A DNA stretch of 64,000 nt, taken from NCBI GenBank assembly GCA_963809965.1, contig CAWELU010000057.1:62001-126000 (forward strand), in the 5' to 3' direction. The position numbers and the translations under genes were made by a program. The DNA is from CAIWHR01 sp963809965. GTDB lineage: Bacteria; Pseudomonadota; Gammaproteobacteria; Burkholderiales; Casimicrobiaceae. The notes under the pieces are model-generated. The model made no database searches. It was not told the origin of the DNA and saw only the letters and a program-made list of their open reading frames with translations. Of this stretch, positions 44,237 through 52,527 are shown piece by piece (positions within the stretch are counted from its first letter, which is position 1; each line of letters begins with the position of its first letter).

Positions 44237-45757
44237 CTACATCTCGTGCGTCTTCGCCTTCTTCGGAGCCTGGGGCCGCGTGAGGCGCGGAATCATGTCC
44301 GCCACCGGACTCGAGCCCAGGAAGCCGTATTCGTTCCAGCGGTCCGACACCTTCTGCAGCACTTCCCGGTCCATGAAGATCTCGTTCGGCTTGTTCTTCC
44401 ACTCGTACGGCGTGCAGGCGTCGAGCAGGATCCGGCTGGTGATGTCCCGCGCCTCGATCGGCAGGCCCGGATCGAGCGGCGTGGAGCGGCCGCGATCGAT
44501 GATCTGCGCCGAGCGCTTGGGATCGAAGCGCGTGGCGAGCGCCCACCAAATGCGGTCCCAGTCATCCGCCGCGATGTCGTGATCGACCGTGATGACGCCC
44601 TTGACGCCGTAATGGCCGGTGGTGCTCGCGATCACTGCGTTGCCGACGTGGTTCGAGTGCCCCGGATACATCTGCTTCACCGACACGATGACCCAGAATC
44701 GGCCGCAGGCCTCGGGCGGGATGTACACGCTCTGGATGCCGGGTACCTTCATGGTCTCGAGGTCGTACCAGAGCGTCGCCGTGCGATTGAGCGACTGGAT
44801 CATGTGGATGTCGTTGATCGGCTTGCCGACGGTGGTCGCCCAGAACACCGGCTTGTTGCGGTGGAGGATGCGCTTCACGCGCAGCACCGGTTTCGGGTAG
44901 TCCTTGCCCTTGTTGCCGGAGTAGTAGCCGGTGTACTCGCCGAACGGACCCTCGTCCATCAGCTCGTTCGGGTCCATCCAGCCCTCGGCGATGATCTCCG
45001 CATTCGCGGGCAGTGTGAGCCCGGTGAGTTCGGACTTGAACACCGGCACGGGGCGCCCGCGCAGCGACCCGGCGATGTCGTACTCGTCGGTCTGTGAGCT
45101 CACCAGCGTCGAGCCGGCCAGGAACAGCACGGGATCGCAGCCGACCACGTAAGCCGCCGGCATGAGCTCCCCGCGCTCCTGGTACTTCTTCATGTGCATG
45201 TCGCCGTGCTTGCCCTTGATGATCTGCGAGCCCAGGATGTTCTTGCCGAGCACCTGCGAGCGATAGGTGCCGAGGTTGGTCCAGCCGGTGTCCGGATCCT
45301 TGGTGACGAGGTAGCCCGCGGTCACGAAGAAACGCCCGCCGTCGTCGGGGTAGAACCACGGGCTCGGAAACATCTCCATGTCGACCTGGTCACCCTCGAC
45401 GACGTTTTCCATGACCGGCGGCTGGTCGACGTGGCACGGCTTGATCATCTGCTTGGTGGTGAGCTCCATCCACTTCTTGGACAGCTGGCTCATGGAGAGC
45501 GACGGATCCTGCTCCAGCGCGATGGCGAGCCGCTGCGGCGTGGTGAAGGCACTGGTGAACACCGGAATGTCGTAGCCCTTCACGTTCTCGTACAGCAGCG
45601 CCGGGCCCTTCTGCTCCTCGTTCACCTTGGAGATGTGACACAGCTCGAATTTCCAATCGACCTCGGTCTTCACCCGATGCAGCATGCCGTGCGCCTCGCA
45701 GGCGTCGATGTAGCTGCGCATGTCCTCGATCGGTCGTACGTCGGTGCGTGCGTTCAT
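44237..45757 (-). CDS. UbiD-family (de)carboxylase, phenylphosphate carboxylase-like
   Basis: 506 residues (~56 kDa), intact. The UbiD core is present: GTYRSQVLGKNILGSQI in the prenyl-FMN region with its conserved Arg, and EGPFGEYTGYYSG, whose two Glu residues five apart match the catalytic Glu pair of the family. SSTGHYGVKGVITVDHDI-like segments (TTGHYGVKGVITVDHD) and RFDPKRSAQIIDRG follow. In Thauera two UbiD-type subunits (PpcA, PpcB, ~54 kDa) with PpcC and PpcD turn phenylphosphate plus CO2 into 4-hydroxybenzoate. Here one such protein follows ppsB by 50 bases. Which of PpcA or PpcB it matches best I cannot tell. Confidence 0.9.
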   Translation of the reverse strand: MNARTDVRPIEDMRSYIDACEAHGMLHRVKTEVDWKFELCHISKVNEEQKGPALLYENVKGYDIPVFTSAFTTPQRLAIALEQDPSLSMSQLSKKWMELTTKQMIKPCHVDQPPVMENVVEGDQVDMEMFPSPWFYPDDGGRFFVTAGYLVTKDPDTGWTNLGTYRSQVLGKNILGSQIIKGKHGDMHMKKYQERGELMPAAYVVGCDPVLFLAGSTLVSSQTDEYDIAGSLRGRPVPVFKSELTGLTLPANAEIIAEGWMDPNELMDEGPFGEYTGYYSGNKGKDYPKPVLRVKRILHRNKPVFWATTVGKPINDIHMIQSLNRTATLWYDLETMKVPGIQSVYIPPEACGRFWVIVSVKQMYPGHSNHVGNAVIASTTGHYGVKGVITVDHDIAADDWDRIWWALATRFDPKRSAQIIDRGRSTPLDPGLPIEARDITSRILLDACTPYEWKNKPNEIFMDREVLQKVSDRWNEYGFLGSSPVADMIPRLTRPQAPKKAKTHEM

Positions 45758-45807
45758 GATTCCTCTGTCGAGTTCTCGAAAATGATGCGTACCGGATCGA
45801 TTCCGGA

Positions 45808-46941
45808 CTAGCCGACCTTCTTTCCTTCCAGCATCCCGGACAGGATGTAACGCATGGCCGAGCCGTCGGCGGCAGCGATCGCGGGTCGCTTCTTCTGGCT
45901 CCAGACCGTCTCGGGTCGCGCCTGCAGGATGAAGATGTTCCCGCCGGCGGGCAGATCCTTGTCGACCGCCCACTCGATGTCCATCGGGCAGCCGTAGTGC
46001 TTTTCGATCTGCTTCCCCATCCAGGCCAGCTCCGTGATCTCGTCGTCGATCAGCGATTGAACTCCCTGCCGCTCGAACGGCACTTCCATGGCCTGCGATG
46101 TCTGCGTTTTCGGATCGACCGTGTAGCAGATGTGCTTCTGCGAGATGGTCCGGTCGATGATGTCCAGCGTGATCTTGTTCACGACGAAGTGGTCCGGCGT
46201 CACCTCGCCCGAGACGACCGACTCGCCGAAGCCGAAATTCGAATCGATGACGATCACCGAGCGGTCGCCGTTGGCCGGATGGATGGTGAACATCACCCCC
46301 GCCGTGTAGGACTTCGCCATCTTCTGAATGCCGACGCTGATCGCCACCTGCTCGTGCGCGAAGGTGCGGTTGGCGCGATAGGCGATGGCGCGGCCCGTGT
46401 ACAGGCTGGAAATGCACCGCCGCGCGTGATGCAGCACGTCGTCGATCCCGCGAATCCACAGGTAGGTGTCCTGCTGCCCTGCGAAGCTCGCTCCGGGCAG
46501 GTCCTCGGCCGTGGCGCTGGAGCGCACCGCGACGGGAACCGCCGGCATGCAACAGCGCACCGCGAGCTTGCGGTAGCACTCGGCGACCAGGTCCTCGATT
46601 TCCGTGGAGAACGGCTGGGCTTCGATCGCCTGGCGGATCGATGCGCTCACCTTTTCCAGCGTGTCCAGGTCCCCGGCGTCGACGTCCTGCAGCAGGGACT
46701 CGACCACCCGGTCGAGCCCCGCTTCCGCCATGAAGCGCCGGTAGCCCTCGGTGGTGAGCGCGAAGCCGGGTGGCACGCGCACCCCGGCATTGATCAACTC
46801 GCCGAGCGAGGAGCACTTGCCGCCGACCAGGGATACCGAATCCCGCCGGCAGTCCTCGAACCAGCAGACCAGGGGCGTTGCCACGTTCACCGTGCGCTCC
46901 CCTGGCCGGCCGATCGTCGTCGCGGCGCCGCCATGGCTCAT
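45808..46941 (-). CDS. ppsB: Phenylphosphate synthase subunit PpsB (E2, PEP-synthase N-terminal ATP-binding domain)
   Basis: 377 residues (~41 kDa), the size of E2 (40 kDa) in Thauera. It matches the ATP-grasp domain of PEP synthase: VSLVGGKCSSLGELINAGV with VPPGFALTTEGYRRF, then PVAVRSSATAEDLPGASFAG, the tyrosine-rich loop GQQDTYLWI, and DIEWAVDKDLPAGGNIFILQARPETV. It supplies the ATP-derived phosphoryl group to PpsA. Start ATG 46941 overlaps the ppsA stop by one base (TGATG), so translation is coupled and a 1:1 ratio is likely. The fusion frame running on to 47538 is a shadow of ppsA. Confidence 0.92.
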   Translation of the reverse strand: MSHGGAATTIGRPGERTVNVATPLVCWFEDCRRDSVSLVGGKCSSLGELINAGVRVPPGFALTTEGYRRFMAEAGLDRVVESLLQDVDAGDLDTLEKVSASIRQAIEAQPFSTEIEDLVAECYRKLAVRCCMPAVPVAVRSSATAEDLPGASFAGQQDTYLWIRGIDDVLHHARRCISSLYTGRAIAYRANRTFAHEQVAISVGIQKMAKSYTAGVMFTIHPANGDRSVIVIDSNFGFGESVVSGEVTPDHFVVNKITLDIIDRTISQKHICYTVDPKTQTSQAMEVPFERQGVQSLIDDEITELAWMGKQIEKHYGCPMDIEWAVDKDLPAGGNIFILQARPETVWSQKKRPAIAAADGSAMRYILSGMLEGKKVG

Positions 46942-48776
46942 CAGCGCGCGATCGTGACCGCGCCGGTCGAGCCGTCGACCCGCAGCATCATGCCGGTCTT
47001 GATGATCTTTGTCGCGTGGCCGGTGCCGACCACCGCCGGCATGCCGTACTCGCGGCAGACGATCGCGGCGTGGCTCATCACCCCACCGACATCGGTGACG
47101 CAGGCCCCGATCTTGGCAAAGGCCGGTGCCCAGGAAGGCGAGGTGGTCGGCGCGACGAGGATCTCGCCCTGCTGCAACAGGCCGACCTCGCTCACCGTCT
47201 TGCACACGCGCGCCTTCCCTTCGATGATGCCGGGGCTGCCCGCGAAGCCCTTGAGCTCCTTGATGGTAGCCGGATCCTTGACCTCCTGCACCGCCGCCCA
47301 ATCGGCCAGCGATTTGTTGGTGACGCCCCAGAGGACGATGGTGAAGGGTTCCTGGATCACTTCCGGCGCGGTGCCGATGGCGGGCGGCGCGCTCCATTCC
47401 TTGAACTTCTGCATCACGCCCTTGCGCCAGGCAATCTCCTTCGGCCAGGTGTGGGTGCCGCGCGGCGTGACGCCGGTGGCCCAAGCGGTGACGATGTCCC
47501 ACAGCGCCTGCTTGATCTCGTCGCGGCGCAGCAGCCACACGTCATCGACGTCGGCAATGACGCCATGCTCCTTCATGATCACCGCGACCTCGCGCATCTT
47601 GTTCCAGAACACCGAGTGGAACCAATGCTCGACATAGAACAGGTGGTTCTCGACGTACGGGAACACGGTCTTGGCGCAGCCCAGGAGCTCGTCGAACTGC
47701 TTGCGGTCCTCCTCCTTCTCGATCAGGCCGCGGTACTCGGCGGTGATGCGGTCGCGTTCGGCGCGCACCTTTTCGGTCGGGCGCTCGATATTGACGCCCT
47801 CCTTGAGTTTCTGGATGTAGGTCTGGATGCCGGACAGCGGCACGTTCATCTGGTCGTTCCACGAGCGGTCGTGGTGGAACCAGCCGGTGCCGGTGGACAC
47901 CTGGAACCAGGGCTCGCGCGACAGGTTGAGCGAGGTGAGCCACTCGATGCCCTTGGGCAGCTTCTTCAGTGCCGCCTCGACATCGGTCCATTCCGGGCTG
48001 AAGGTGACGGCCGCGTCGACGCCGAGTTCGAGGGCCCGCTTGGCGAGCTTCTTCAGCTCCTCGTCGGGCTGGTACATGATGACGTCGATGCCCGAGATCA
48101 TCTGCGTCACGCGCTGCGCCGGAATGCTCGGGAAGAGCTTCTGCACGAAGTCGAGGAAGAAGACGTAGGCGGCGTAGCCGAGGTTCAGGAACTCGAAGTG
48201 GTACTGCCAGCACTTGATGCCGAGGTTGATCAGGTCGTCGTAGTTCTTGAGCAGGTGATAGCCTTTCGATTCGCCCACGGCGTCGGTCACGACCGAAAGC
48301 TCTTCCATGTCGGCCAGGCGCGGGATCTGCAGGGCCTCCAGCTCGCGGATGGTGGCTTCCATCTTCACCTTCCACTTCGCTTCGAGCGCATCCCAGTTCT
48401 TGTAGTAGTGGCCGGCGCGCTCCATGAAATGCGGAACCCGGCTGCCGATCTCCTCGGGATTCTTCACCGGCACCGGCGAGATGTAGACGTAGCCGTTGAT
48501 CATGCGATGGTCGACGCCGCGCACCGGCGGCACCATGAAGATGCGGTTGTTGTACTGGGAGAGCGCCAGGAACCACGCCTCGTCCCAGATCGTGTCGAAG
48601 GGATACAGCGGCTCGGGGTAATGCAGCCCGTCGTAGAACCAGAACGTGTCCTTCTCGTACTGGTTGCGCACGGGATCGTCGGTGACGAACTGGTACTGGT
48701 AGGGGTACATCCGCTCCCAACCCTCGGTGCCCGGAATGACGTTGGCCTTGATCTCGTGTGGGCTCGGAAATTTCAT
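46941..48776 (-). CDS. ppsA: Phenylphosphate synthase subunit PpsA (E1, phospho-His domain)
   Basis: 611 residues (~70 kDa), matching E1 of Thauera aromatica. The N-terminal ~480 residues are specific to this family (KFPSPHEIKANVIPGTEGW onward). The C-terminal PEP-utilising swivel domain has TTSPSWAPAFAKIGACVTD then GGVMSHAAIV, whose His is residue 569, the same number I recall for the phosphorylated His of the Thauera subunit. It accepts the beta-phosphoryl group and passes it to phenol, forming phenylphosphate. ATG 48776 has GGGAG eight bases upstream. It is the first gene after a sigma-54 promoter. Confidence 0.94.
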   Translation of the reverse strand: MKFPSPHEIKANVIPGTEGWERMYPYQYQFVTDDPVRNQYEKDTFWFYDGLHYPEPLYPFDTIWDEAWFLALSQYNNRIFMVPPVRGVDHRMINGYVYISPVPVKNPEEIGSRVPHFMERAGHYYKNWDALEAKWKVKMEATIRELEALQIPRLADMEELSVVTDAVGESKGYHLLKNYDDLINLGIKCWQYHFEFLNLGYAAYVFFLDFVQKLFPSIPAQRVTQMISGIDVIMYQPDEELKKLAKRALELGVDAAVTFSPEWTDVEAALKKLPKGIEWLTSLNLSREPWFQVSTGTGWFHHDRSWNDQMNVPLSGIQTYIQKLKEGVNIERPTEKVRAERDRITAEYRGLIEKEEDRKQFDELLGCAKTVFPYVENHLFYVEHWFHSVFWNKMREVAVIMKEHGVIADVDDVWLLRRDEIKQALWDIVTAWATGVTPRGTHTWPKEIAWRKGVMQKFKEWSAPPAIGTAPEVIQEPFTIVLWGVTNKSLADWAAVQEVKDPATIKELKGFAGSPGIIEGKARVCKTVSEVGLLQQGEILVAPTTSPSWAPAFAKIGACVTDVGGVMSHAAIVCREYGMPAVVGTGHATKIIKTGMMLRVDGSTGAVTIAR

Positions 48777-48855
48777 GGGCTGACTCCCGCGGGTTCGTGG
48801 ATGGTCTCGGAGGTGACCGGCGCGCTTTTCGTCGGCTGGTGGCCCCGATACGTTC

Positions 48856-48870
48856 GCAACGTCCGTGCCA
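48856..48870 (-). promoter_or_regulatory. Sigma-54 (RpoN) promoter of the phenol operon
   Basis: On the minus strand TGGCAC-N5-TTGC, an exact match to the -24/-12 consensus. It lies 80 bases before the ppsA ATG; transcription should begin near 48845. A sigma-54-dependent activator gene sits divergently upstream. Confidence 0.9.
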
Positions 48871-48938
48871 TCGGGAAATGGCGCGCAGCAGCAATCGAAG
48901 GCGTAAAGGCAACGCGGTCGCGTCGGACAGACGGGCAT

Positions 48939-48959
48939 CGCGGTGCATGATGCACTGCG
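48939..48959. promoter_or_regulatory. Palindromic operator candidate between enhancer sites and promoter
   Basis: GTGCATGATGCAC (48943-48955) is a perfect 6-1-6 palindrome, and the flanking CGC and GCG extend it beyond one mismatch on each side. It lies ~70 bases upstream of the sigma-54 promoter. It does not resemble the XylR/DmpR site, so a second regulator may act here. Confidence 0.45.
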
Positions 48960-49022
48960 AAATAACTGCTCCATTGGAGCGACTGAACCGACGCGCGCGA
49001 ACGCGTCGTCGGTCATCGGCGC

Positions 49023-49041
49023 TTGATCATTTCGTGAGCAA
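49023..49041. promoter_or_regulatory. Upstream activator site 1 (candidate)
   Basis: TTGATCA-N5-TGAGCAA, an imperfect inverted repeat whose left half equals the half-site of the XylR/DmpR consensus TTGATCAATTGATCAA. It lies ~150 bases upstream of the sigma-54 promoter. Confidence 0.55.
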
Positions 49042-49063
49042 CGCGGGTTCGTGCAGCGCGGTT

Positions 49064-49079
49064 TTCATCAAATGCTCAA
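49064..49079. promoter_or_regulatory. Upstream activator site 2 (candidate)
   Basis: TTCATCAAATGCTCAA matches the 16-base XylR/DmpR consensus at 13 positions. Its centre is ~40 bases from site 1, close to four helical turns, which suits paired activator dimers on one DNA face. Confidence 0.55.
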
Positions 49080-49228
49080 TCGACGTACAGCCTCGCCTGC
49101 ACCGGTGGCGGCGATGCACAGCGCCCGCCGCTTACGCGCGCGTCGCGCGCGCGAGATTCCTTGACCCCCATCAAGCCGGCGCGCGCGAATTGCTGCTAAG
49201 ACTCTACCCTTCGGAGGAGCGCCCGGCC

Positions 49229-50983
49229 TTGGTCAAACTTCGCAGCATCGAGCGTGCGGCAAACGCGGTAAACGACGACCTCCGGGCGCAAGTGCACTTC
49301 TGTGCCAGGACCGGCCAGATCTGGCTGCACGAGCACCGCATGCTCCTCGTCCACGCCGAGGCGCAGGCGTTGTTGCGCAAGGAGTTGATCGACACGCTGG
49401 GCATGGAGCGGGCCCGGGGGCTCCTCACGCGCATGGGTTATGCCTCCGGTGTGCGTGACGCGGAGCTGGCGCGTGCCCGCGCCCAGACCTCGAACGACGT
49501 CGACGCCTTCATGACGGGGCCGCAGCTGCATACGCTGGAAGGCATCGTTCGCGTCACGCCGGTCAAGCTCGAGCTCGATCGCCACGCGGGGAAGTTCTAC
49601 GGCGAGTTCCTTTGGGAGGATTCGTGGGAAGGGCAATGGCACCGGCACTACTACGGTGTGCATTCCGATCCGGTGTGCTGGACGCAGATCGGCTATGCGT
49701 GCGGCTACACCTCCGCCTTCATGGGCCGCACGATCCTGTACAAGGAAGTCGAGTGCAGCGGCTCCGGCGACAACAACTGCCGCATCGTCGGCAAGCCCAT
49801 CGAGGAGTGGGAGGACGCGGCCGAGCACACGCGTTTCTTCGCCCCCGAATCGATCGCGGATCAGCTTCTCGATCTGCAGACCCAGGTCGCGCAGTTGCGC
49901 TCGACCATCGGCGAGAAGGAAAAACTCCCGACCGACATGGTCGGAAACTCGCCTGGTTTTCGCGCCGCGTATGAGCTGTTGCGGCAGGCGGCAGGGAGCC
50001 AGATCACCGTGCTCTTGCTCGGCGAAACGGGCGTCGGCAAGGAGCTGTTCGCACGCTGCTTGCACGAATCCGGACCGCGCCGCGAGCGTCCCTTCGTCGC
50101 GGTCAACTGTGCGGCGATCCCGCACGAGCTCGTCGAGTCGGAGCTTTTCGGCGTGGAGAAAGGCGCTTACACGGGGGCGCTGGCGTCGCGTCAGGGTCGG
50201 TTCGAGCGCGCCGATGGCGGCAGCCTGTTCCTGGACGAGGTTGGCGATCTGCCTCTCTCCGCCCAGAGCAAGCTGTTGCGCGTGCTGCAGGAAGGCGAGA
50301 TCGAGCGTCTGGGCGATCAACGGACGCGCAAGGTCAACGTGCGGGTGATCGCCGCCACCAACGGTGACCTGCTCCGCTTGGTCAAGGAAGGGAAATTCCG
50401 CTCCGATCTGTACTACCGCCTGAACGCGTATCAGATCCAGATCCCGCCACTGCGCGAGCGCAAGGAGGACATCTCCTCGCTGGCGAACCGCTTCCTGGAA
50501 AAATACTCGGCGATCCACGGCAAGCGGCTGCGCGGCTTCACCGACAAGGCGAAGCGGACGTTGCTCGCCTACCGGTGGCCGGGCAACATCCGTGAACTGC
50601 AGAACATGATCGAGCGCGGCGTGATCCTGGCGCCGAGCGGTACGCGCATCGAGGTCGATCACCTCTTTTCGTCGTGTTCCGGAGAGCGCGCGGAGGAGTT
50701 CGGTTTGAGCATCGACGGCAGCCTCGACGTCACCCGCTGGGAAGCGGGAAAGGACCTGTGCGAAGCCGTGTTCAACGGCGTCATGACGCTCGACGATCTC
50801 GAGGTCATGCTGCTGCAGACCGCGATCGACAAGGCGCGCGGGAACCTCTCGTCGGCGGCACGCATGGTCGGCCTGACGCGGCCGCAGTTCGCCTATCGGC
50901 TGAAGCGGCTGCACGAGGAAGAGCAGGCGCGCGAGAGTCCCGCGGCGCCAGTTCTCGCGGAACGTCCCCCGGTCGATCGCTAG
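49229..50983 (+). CDS. Sigma-54-dependent phenol-responsive activator (XylR/DmpR/MopR family)
   Basis: 584 residues. Sensor domain (XylR_N plus V4R, ~1-210): His101 (QLHTLEG) and Trp129 (EFLWEDSW) align with the MopR residues that bind the phenol hydroxyl (His106, Trp134). Cys150, Glu173, Cys176 and Cys184 align with its zinc ligands, all at a constant offset of five. The AAA+ domain has Walker A GETGVGKE, GAYTGA for sigma-54 contact and Walker B SLFLDEVG. The C-terminal Fis-type helix-turn-helix is AARMVGLTRPQFAYRLKRL. TTG 49229 is chosen for GGAGGAG nine bases upstream; the frame stays open to 48758 without support. It is divergent from ppsA and probably the homologue of PdeR in Aromatoleum. 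Confidence 0.93.
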   Translation: MVKLRSIERAANAVNDDLRAQVHFCARTGQIWLHEHRMLLVHAEAQALLRKELIDTLGMERARGLLTRMGYASGVRDAELARARAQTSNDVDAFMTGPQLHTLEGIVRVTPVKLELDRHAGKFYGEFLWEDSWEGQWHRHYYGVHSDPVCWTQIGYACGYTSAFMGRTILYKEVECSGSGDNNCRIVGKPIEEWEDAAEHTRFFAPESIADQLLDLQTQVAQLRSTIGEKEKLPTDMVGNSPGFRAAYELLRQAAGSQITVLLLGETGVGKELFARCLHESGPRRERPFVAVNCAAIPHELVESELFGVEKGAYTGALASRQGRFERADGGSLFLDEVGDLPLSAQSKLLRVLQEGEIERLGDQRTRKVNVRVIAATNGDLLRLVKEGKFRSDLYYRLNAYQIQIPPLRERKEDISSLANRFLEKYSAIHGKRLRGFTDKAKRTLLAYRWPGNIRELQNMIERGVILAPSGTRIEVDHLFSSCSGERAEEFGLSIDGSLDVTRWEAGKDLCEAVFNGVMTLDDLEVMLLQTAIDKARGNLSSAARMVGLTRPQFAYRLKRLHEEEQARESPAAPVLAERPPVDR

Positions 50984-51022
50984 CCGCGGCAGCGGGTCGT
51001 CCTGGCGCCGCGATCGACGCCG

Positions 51023-51045
51023 GCAACGGCAGTCGCTGCCGTTGC
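51023..51045. terminator. Hairpin between the activator gene and rmuC
   Basis: Perfect 10-bp stem GCAACGGCAG / CTGCCGTTGC with a 3-base loop, 40 bases after the activator stop. No T-run follows, so it may be a Rho-assisted end or an mRNA-stabilising hairpin. Confidence 0.5.
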
Positions 51046-51114
51046 GGCTTCGCTGCTGGCGTTCGTTGCACCGGCACCGGACAGCCGAACGCTCCGTAGT
51101 AAACTCGACGCGTC

Positions 51115-52503
51115 ATGCCCGACGTCGCCGCCATTGTCATCGTCGTCGCCCTCGTTGCCATTGCTGTACTGGTCGCGTTCGCGCTAGCGCGGCTGTCCAC
51201 CCTGGTCGTGGCACGCGACGCTGCGGCGCGTGAAGCCGCCGAACTGCGCACGCGAATCGAGGTGCTGATCGCGCAGGGCGCCGATTTCGAGCGCGACATG
51301 CGGCAGGACCTAGCCAATGCCCGAGTCGAGCAGGCCGCCGCTGCGCAGACGGCCCGGACGGAGCTGGGAGCGACGCTCGCCCGACAGGCTCAGGGGATGC
51401 TGCAGCAGCTCGCCGGAATGGGGGGCACGCAGAGCGAGCAGATGAAGCACTTCGGCGATCGCCTCGCCCAGCTGACACAGGCGAGCGAGCAGCGACTCGA
51501 AGCGGTGCGCGCGACGGTGGAGCAGCGACTCGACGTGCTGCGCAGCGAAAATGCACAGAAGCTCGAGCAGATGCGCGCGACCGTCGACGAAAAGCTGCAG
51601 ACGACGCTCGACGAGCGGCTGGGCGCTTCGTTCAAGCAGGTTTCCGAGCGCCTGGAGCAGGTGCACAAGGGACTGGGCGAAATGCAGACGCTCGCAGCCG
51701 GCGTCGGCGACCTGAAGCGCGTGCTGACCAACGTCAAGAGCCGTGGCGGCTGGGGTGAGGTCCAGCTTGGCACGCTGCTCTCCGAGATGCTCGCGCCCGC
51801 GCAGTACGAAACGAACGTGGCGACACGGCCGGGCAGCGCGGAGCGCGTCGAGTTCGCGGTCAAGCTTCCGGGCAAGGCCGACGACGGCACGCCGTGCTGG
51901 CTGCCGATCGACGCCAAGTTCCCGCTGGAGGATTACCAGCGGCTGCAGGATGGAATCGAACGCGCCGACGCTGCTGCCGTCGAAGCGAGCCGCAAGGCGA
52001 TCGAGATTTTCTTCAAGGCCGAGGCGAAGTCGATCCGCGAAAAATACGTCGAGCCGCCGCATACGACCGATTTCGCCATCCTGTTCGTGCCGACCGAGGG
52101 TCTCTACGCCGAAGCGGTGTCGCGACCGGGGCTCGCCGATGCGTTGCAGCGCGAGCACCGCGTGATGCTCTGCGGGCCGATGAACCTGGCGGCGATGCTG
52201 AACAGCCTGCAGCTCGGATTCCGGACGCTCGCCATCGAGAAGCGCTCGACCGAAGTGTGGCGAGTGCTCGGGGCGGTCAAGACCGAGTTCGGCAAGTTCG
52301 GGGAAATTCTCGCCCGGACGAAGGAGCGGCTCGACCAGGTCGGACGGACGCTCGAGGACGCGAGCCGAAAGAGCACGACGATCGCCAGGAAGCTGCGCGA
52401 CGTCGAGGCGTTGCCCGAGGCGGAGGCCGACCGGCTCTTGACCGGCGAGAGCGCCGGTGGCGTGCTCGAGGGCGAAACCGCGGCAACCCCTCCGGACCCC
52501 TGA
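51115..52503 (+). CDS. rmuC: DNA recombination protein RmuC
   Basis: 462 residues. An N-terminal transmembrane helix (IVIVVALVAIAVLVAFALA) is followed by a long coiled coil to about residue 195. The PD-(D/E)XK-like nuclease domain follows: VKSRGGWGEVQLGTLLSEML, CWLPIDAKFPLEDYQRL and DFAILFVPTEGLYAEAV. RmuC limits inversions and rearrangements at short inverted repeats. It is intact and has no link to the phenol genes beyond position. Confidence 0.94.
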   Translation: MPDVAAIVIVVALVAIAVLVAFALARLSTLVVARDAAAREAAELRTRIEVLIAQGADFERDMRQDLANARVEQAAAAQTARTELGATLARQAQGMLQQLAGMGGTQSEQMKHFGDRLAQLTQASEQRLEAVRATVEQRLDVLRSENAQKLEQMRATVDEKLQTTLDERLGASFKQVSERLEQVHKGLGEMQTLAAGVGDLKRVLTNVKSRGGWGEVQLGTLLSEMLAPAQYETNVATRPGSAERVEFAVKLPGKADDGTPCWLPIDAKFPLEDYQRLQDGIERADAAAVEASRKAIEIFFKAEAKSIREKYVEPPHTTDFAILFVPTEGLYAEAVSRPGLADALQREHRVMLCGPMNLAAMLNSLQLGFRTLAIEKRSTEVWRVLGAVKTEFGKFGEILARTKERLDQVGRTLEDASRKSTTIARKLRDVEALPEAEADRLLTGESAGGVLEGETAATPPDP

Positions 52504-52527
52504 ACCGGGTCTGACCGGCGGTCCGCG

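Noticed and set aside
49023..49041. FNR/Anr box upstream of the phenol operon
   Set aside because: The half-sites are TTGAT and AGCAA with nine bases between; FNR sites need TTGAT-N4-ATCAA.
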